NCBI GenBank assembly: GCA_964023205.1
Contig: OZ026840.1
Coordinates: forward strand, 28,524,064-28,588,063
Length of the DNA: 64,000 nt
Direction of reading: 5' to 3'
Source of the DNA: Lutraria lutraria
Lineage: Eukaryota > Mollusca > Bivalvia > Venerida > Mactridae
Shown here: one piece after another, positions 62,091 to 64,000 of the stretch
Layout of the letters: each line of letters starts with the position of its first letter
Position numbering within the stretch: the stretch's first letter is position 1
Program-made: the position numbers and the translations under genes
The notes under the pieces: generated by a model
Seen by the model: the letters and a program-made list of their open reading frames with translations, nothing else
Databases searched by the model: none
What the model was told of the DNA's origin: nothing

Positions 62091-64000
62091 TTAGGATGTA
62101 TTGTCACCTCCTCTTATATCATAGAAAGCATCACCTGTGTAATTCGAAGTATGCAAACTTCCAATGCCCGTACACGTTCTTGTTTCAGACACTTCTTCTA
62201 ACGCAGAGTGAGAACATTTAATGAAATTTTCAAAAGCGAGCTCTATGATGGAATTTGATTTAACAAAAGCATTCAGGAGAGCAGATGGATCTGACGTAGG
62301 TCCTATTCCTAATTTGGATTTCTTGATTACATTCCGGTTATCAGCGTCATTTTTTATTTCATTAGACCCACACTCGGTGATATGACTGTCCATGTAAGTA
62401 GCTATTGGATCGAAAACATGGATACTGTCATCCAAAATTATACAGTCGATATTGTTATTTTCATCTTCGAACGGCTTTCGAGCACCTGTAGCAACATCAG
62501 TCTCACTAATGGACGACAAAGAAGTTCGCTGCGTAAGTCCGTCATGTGGTACATTGCACTTACCAACCGCTCCAAGGACGCCGATTGAAGAATGTAAGGC
62601 ATTCCCTAAAGAGAATGATTCAGTATGACTTTCCTTCGTTTCTTTCTTTCTGCTTGAAGATTTTCTACGCCTAGATGACCTTGACCTTTTCCGTAACTCG
62701 GGTCTAAGAATTGGCGGTGGATATGACGGTGGGCTAGTTTTTGCTCTTTTGAATGAAAAACAAGGTGTTTTGTAACTGCCTTTTCGCGCCCTTAAAGACG
62801 TCCTAGCGCACGATGACCCTTTTTTCGACTTGGTTTTCTTTGACCCGCGTTCAGCTGCTCGTTCTTTCTTACTGAAGTTAGGCTCAACTTCTGCATTGGC
62901 GACGATGTTAGTGTTGGTTTCCTTTGTAAACAAACATTGGTCAAGCTTGGACTTATCAACTTTAAAATCTGAAGAATATCCTTGTGTGCTTTGGTCAGAA
63001 CATGTTGACTCTACGGCTCCATGGTCGACGTGGTTAACCGAGTTTTGATCATATATATGTAGGCCATCACACGACTGCAGGTCACAATATGTAGTGTTCA
63101 TTTCCGTGGATGAATCAAACACTGTTATATCATCAAGACCGTGTTCAGCTGTTTGGCTATCAATGCTATGTTTGTTTTCCACTTTGTCTTTAACATGCTG
63201 TTCTTTACCAGCGATTTCTAGACCAGTTTCACTATCGTTAGTTTTATTCTTAGACTTAATATCATCGACATTTTCGGGTTTAATTTCAAAATTTAGTTGT
63301 GCGAATGCAGCAAACAAACCACTAGTAGCTGCTAAAGACGAGGCCAGTGCATTTATTGGTGGCGACGGAGCCCTTTTATTTTTTGAAGATCTTCTTTTCC
63401 GTCCTTCGTGGGCAGGTGTCTCATTAGTGTTTCTTCGAAATTTCTCAGTTTTGTCTTGCAGATCTTCCTTATCAATTGTTGGCGTGGCTACAGCAGTAAG
63501 ACTATCACAAGCAATAGTTAGCGCGTACTTCACCACGGAAGTTTTATCGCCGAACACTGTACCTAATGTATTCGCCGGTCGCCTCTTTACTGACGAGGTT
63601 TTTGATTGCCCACACTTGTCTGAGTTAATGCTTAAACATTCGACAGTATCATGATGGTCGCTGGACGTTGAATCAGGCAATTTACCGGCTGTTGTGTCAG
63701 GGTTGTTGCCCATTGGTACAAGTGCATTGGTAAACATTTCTGCCATAGATTTGCAACCGTTCATAATAACCGTTGGATGCGTAGCGTCAAAACCACTTTT
63801 ACTGTCTGACTTCCTTCGACCAAAGCAATTCTGGAAAGACTTCAGAGGCGACCTAAATGTCTTATCATTTTCAAGGGGCAAAATTGATTTTCGATTTGTC
63901 TTTTCAAGATCACCCGTTGATTTACTTCCTTTCGTAAATAAGTGTTTTATTTCTGAGCCTGTATTTTCGACTTTGCTAGCAGAATAAGCTTTCCTGTATG
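62091..64000 (-). CDS. Unrecognised Ser/Lys-rich, probably nuclear protein, 5' end outside window
   Basis: The frame is open from the right edge to TAA at 62,091-62,093, giving 635 visible residues. No Met lies near the edge and the frame enters from outside, so this is a 5'-partial CDS or a long last exon. I recognise no catalytic domain. The chain is polar and low in complexity, with three basic clusters of nuclear-localisation type: 'GRKRRSSKNKR' about a third of the way in, then 'RGSKKTKSKKGSS', then 'RKRSRSSRRRKSSSRKK'. A Pro-rich stretch 'SPPSYPPPILRPEL' lies beside the last of these. An acidic hydrophobic patch 'NNIDCIILDDSIHVFD' resembles a SUMO-interacting motif. Two moderately hydrophobic segments may be ordered: 'PPINALASSLAATSGLFAAF' with what follows, and 'SALLNAFVKSNSIIELAFEN'. 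No signal peptide or transmembrane segment is seen. It is convergent with the PRDX6 exon. Confidence 0.8.
   Translation of the reverse strand, partial: YRKAYSASKVENTGSEIKHLFTKGSKSTGDLEKTNRKSILPLENDKTFRSPLKSFQNCFGRRKSDSKSGFDATHPTVIMNGCKSMAEMFTNALVPMGNNPDTTAGKLPDSTSSDHHDTVECLSINSDKCGQSKTSSVKRRPANTLGTVFGDKTSVVKYALTIACDSLTAVATPTIDKEDLQDKTEKFRRNTNETPAHEGRKRRSSKNKRAPSPPINALASSLAATSGLFAAFAQLNFEIKPENVDDIKSKNKTNDSETGLEIAGKEQHVKDKVENKHSIDSQTAEHGLDDITVFDSSTEMNTTYCDLQSCDGLHIYDQNSVNHVDHGAVESTCSDQSTQGYSSDFKVDKSKLDQCLFTKETNTNIVANAEVEPNFSKKERAAERGSKKTKSKKGSSCARTSLRARKGSYKTPCFSFKRAKTSPPSYPPPILRPELRKRSRSSRRRKSSSRKKETKESHTESFSLGNALHSSIGVLGAVGKCNVPHDGLTQRTSLSSISETDVATGARKPFEDENNNIDCIILDDSIHVFDPIATYMDSHITECGSNEIKNDADNRNVIKKSKLGIGPTSDPSALLNAFVKSNSIIELAFENFIKCSHSALEEVSETRTCTGIGSLHTSNYTGDAFYDIRGGDNTS

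Noticed and set aside
62382..63987. Plus-strand frames of 68-186 codons opposite the long minus-strand ORF
   Set aside because: These are shadow frames of the minus-strand CDS, which is longer, continuous and ends with a normal stop.

Overview
This looks like a eukaryotic, metazoan window, most likely from a bivalve mollusc. It is AT-rich and gene-poor. It holds tRNA-headed SINEs ending in CAAACAAACAAAC-like tails, decayed LINE, Tc1/mariner and Harbinger fragments, several MITE types, minisatellites and a satellite with a higher-order repeat. No operons, ribosome-binding sites, CRISPR arrays or prokaryotic genes are present. The species assignment is an inference from repeat style and from the two genes at the right end.

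Layout. (1) 1-5,975: a foldback-like structure. Outer arms at 1-265 and 5,685-5,975 are inverted copies of each other. Inside them lie two 41-bp minisatellite arrays in opposite orientation around a 1.6-kb spacer. (2) 5,976-7,830: a decayed tRNA-like sequence and a SINE. (3) 7,850-25,939: 18 kb built from one ancient repeat family. Its centre (16,167-22,220) is a homogenised satellite with about 380-bp monomers and an exact 1,789-bp five-monomer higher-order repeat. The flanks 13,160-16,166 and 23,010-25,939 are direct copies of each other. A mariner relic sits in the left flank. (4) 25,990-55,500: an eroded inverted duplication of about 29 kb. Left-arm blocks (26.0-33.3 kb) reappear reverse-complemented in the right arm (46.7-55.5 kb). 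The spacer holds a 30-bp minisatellite and its 62-bp dimeric derivative (36.4-39.5 kb), a SINE head, a MITE, a LINE relic and a Harbinger fragment. The arms have gained separate insertions: Tc1 on the left; a LINE, an 850-bp hairpin element, a SINE and a 1.4-kb repeat on the right. (5) 55,640-57,826: the ancient repeat family of part 3 again, in opposite orientation, ending at a 200-N gap. (6) 58,027-64,000: gene-bearing sequence with several MITEs.

Genes. Only two stretches look like host protein-coding sequence. The first is the terminal exon of a 1-Cys peroxiredoxin (PRDX6 type) on the plus strand at 58,424-58,558. Its upstream exons are not visible. The second is a long open frame on the minus strand, 62,091 to the right edge (635 codons visible, 5' end outside the window). 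It encodes an unrecognised Ser/Lys-rich, probably nuclear protein. The two genes are convergent. All other long open frames are by-products of tandem repeats or belong to dead transposons.

The most interesting feature is the repeated use of one architecture (inverted arms, internal tandem arrays, spacer) at scales from about 80 bp to about 50 kb. Satellite-family sequence lies outside both arms of the largest structure.
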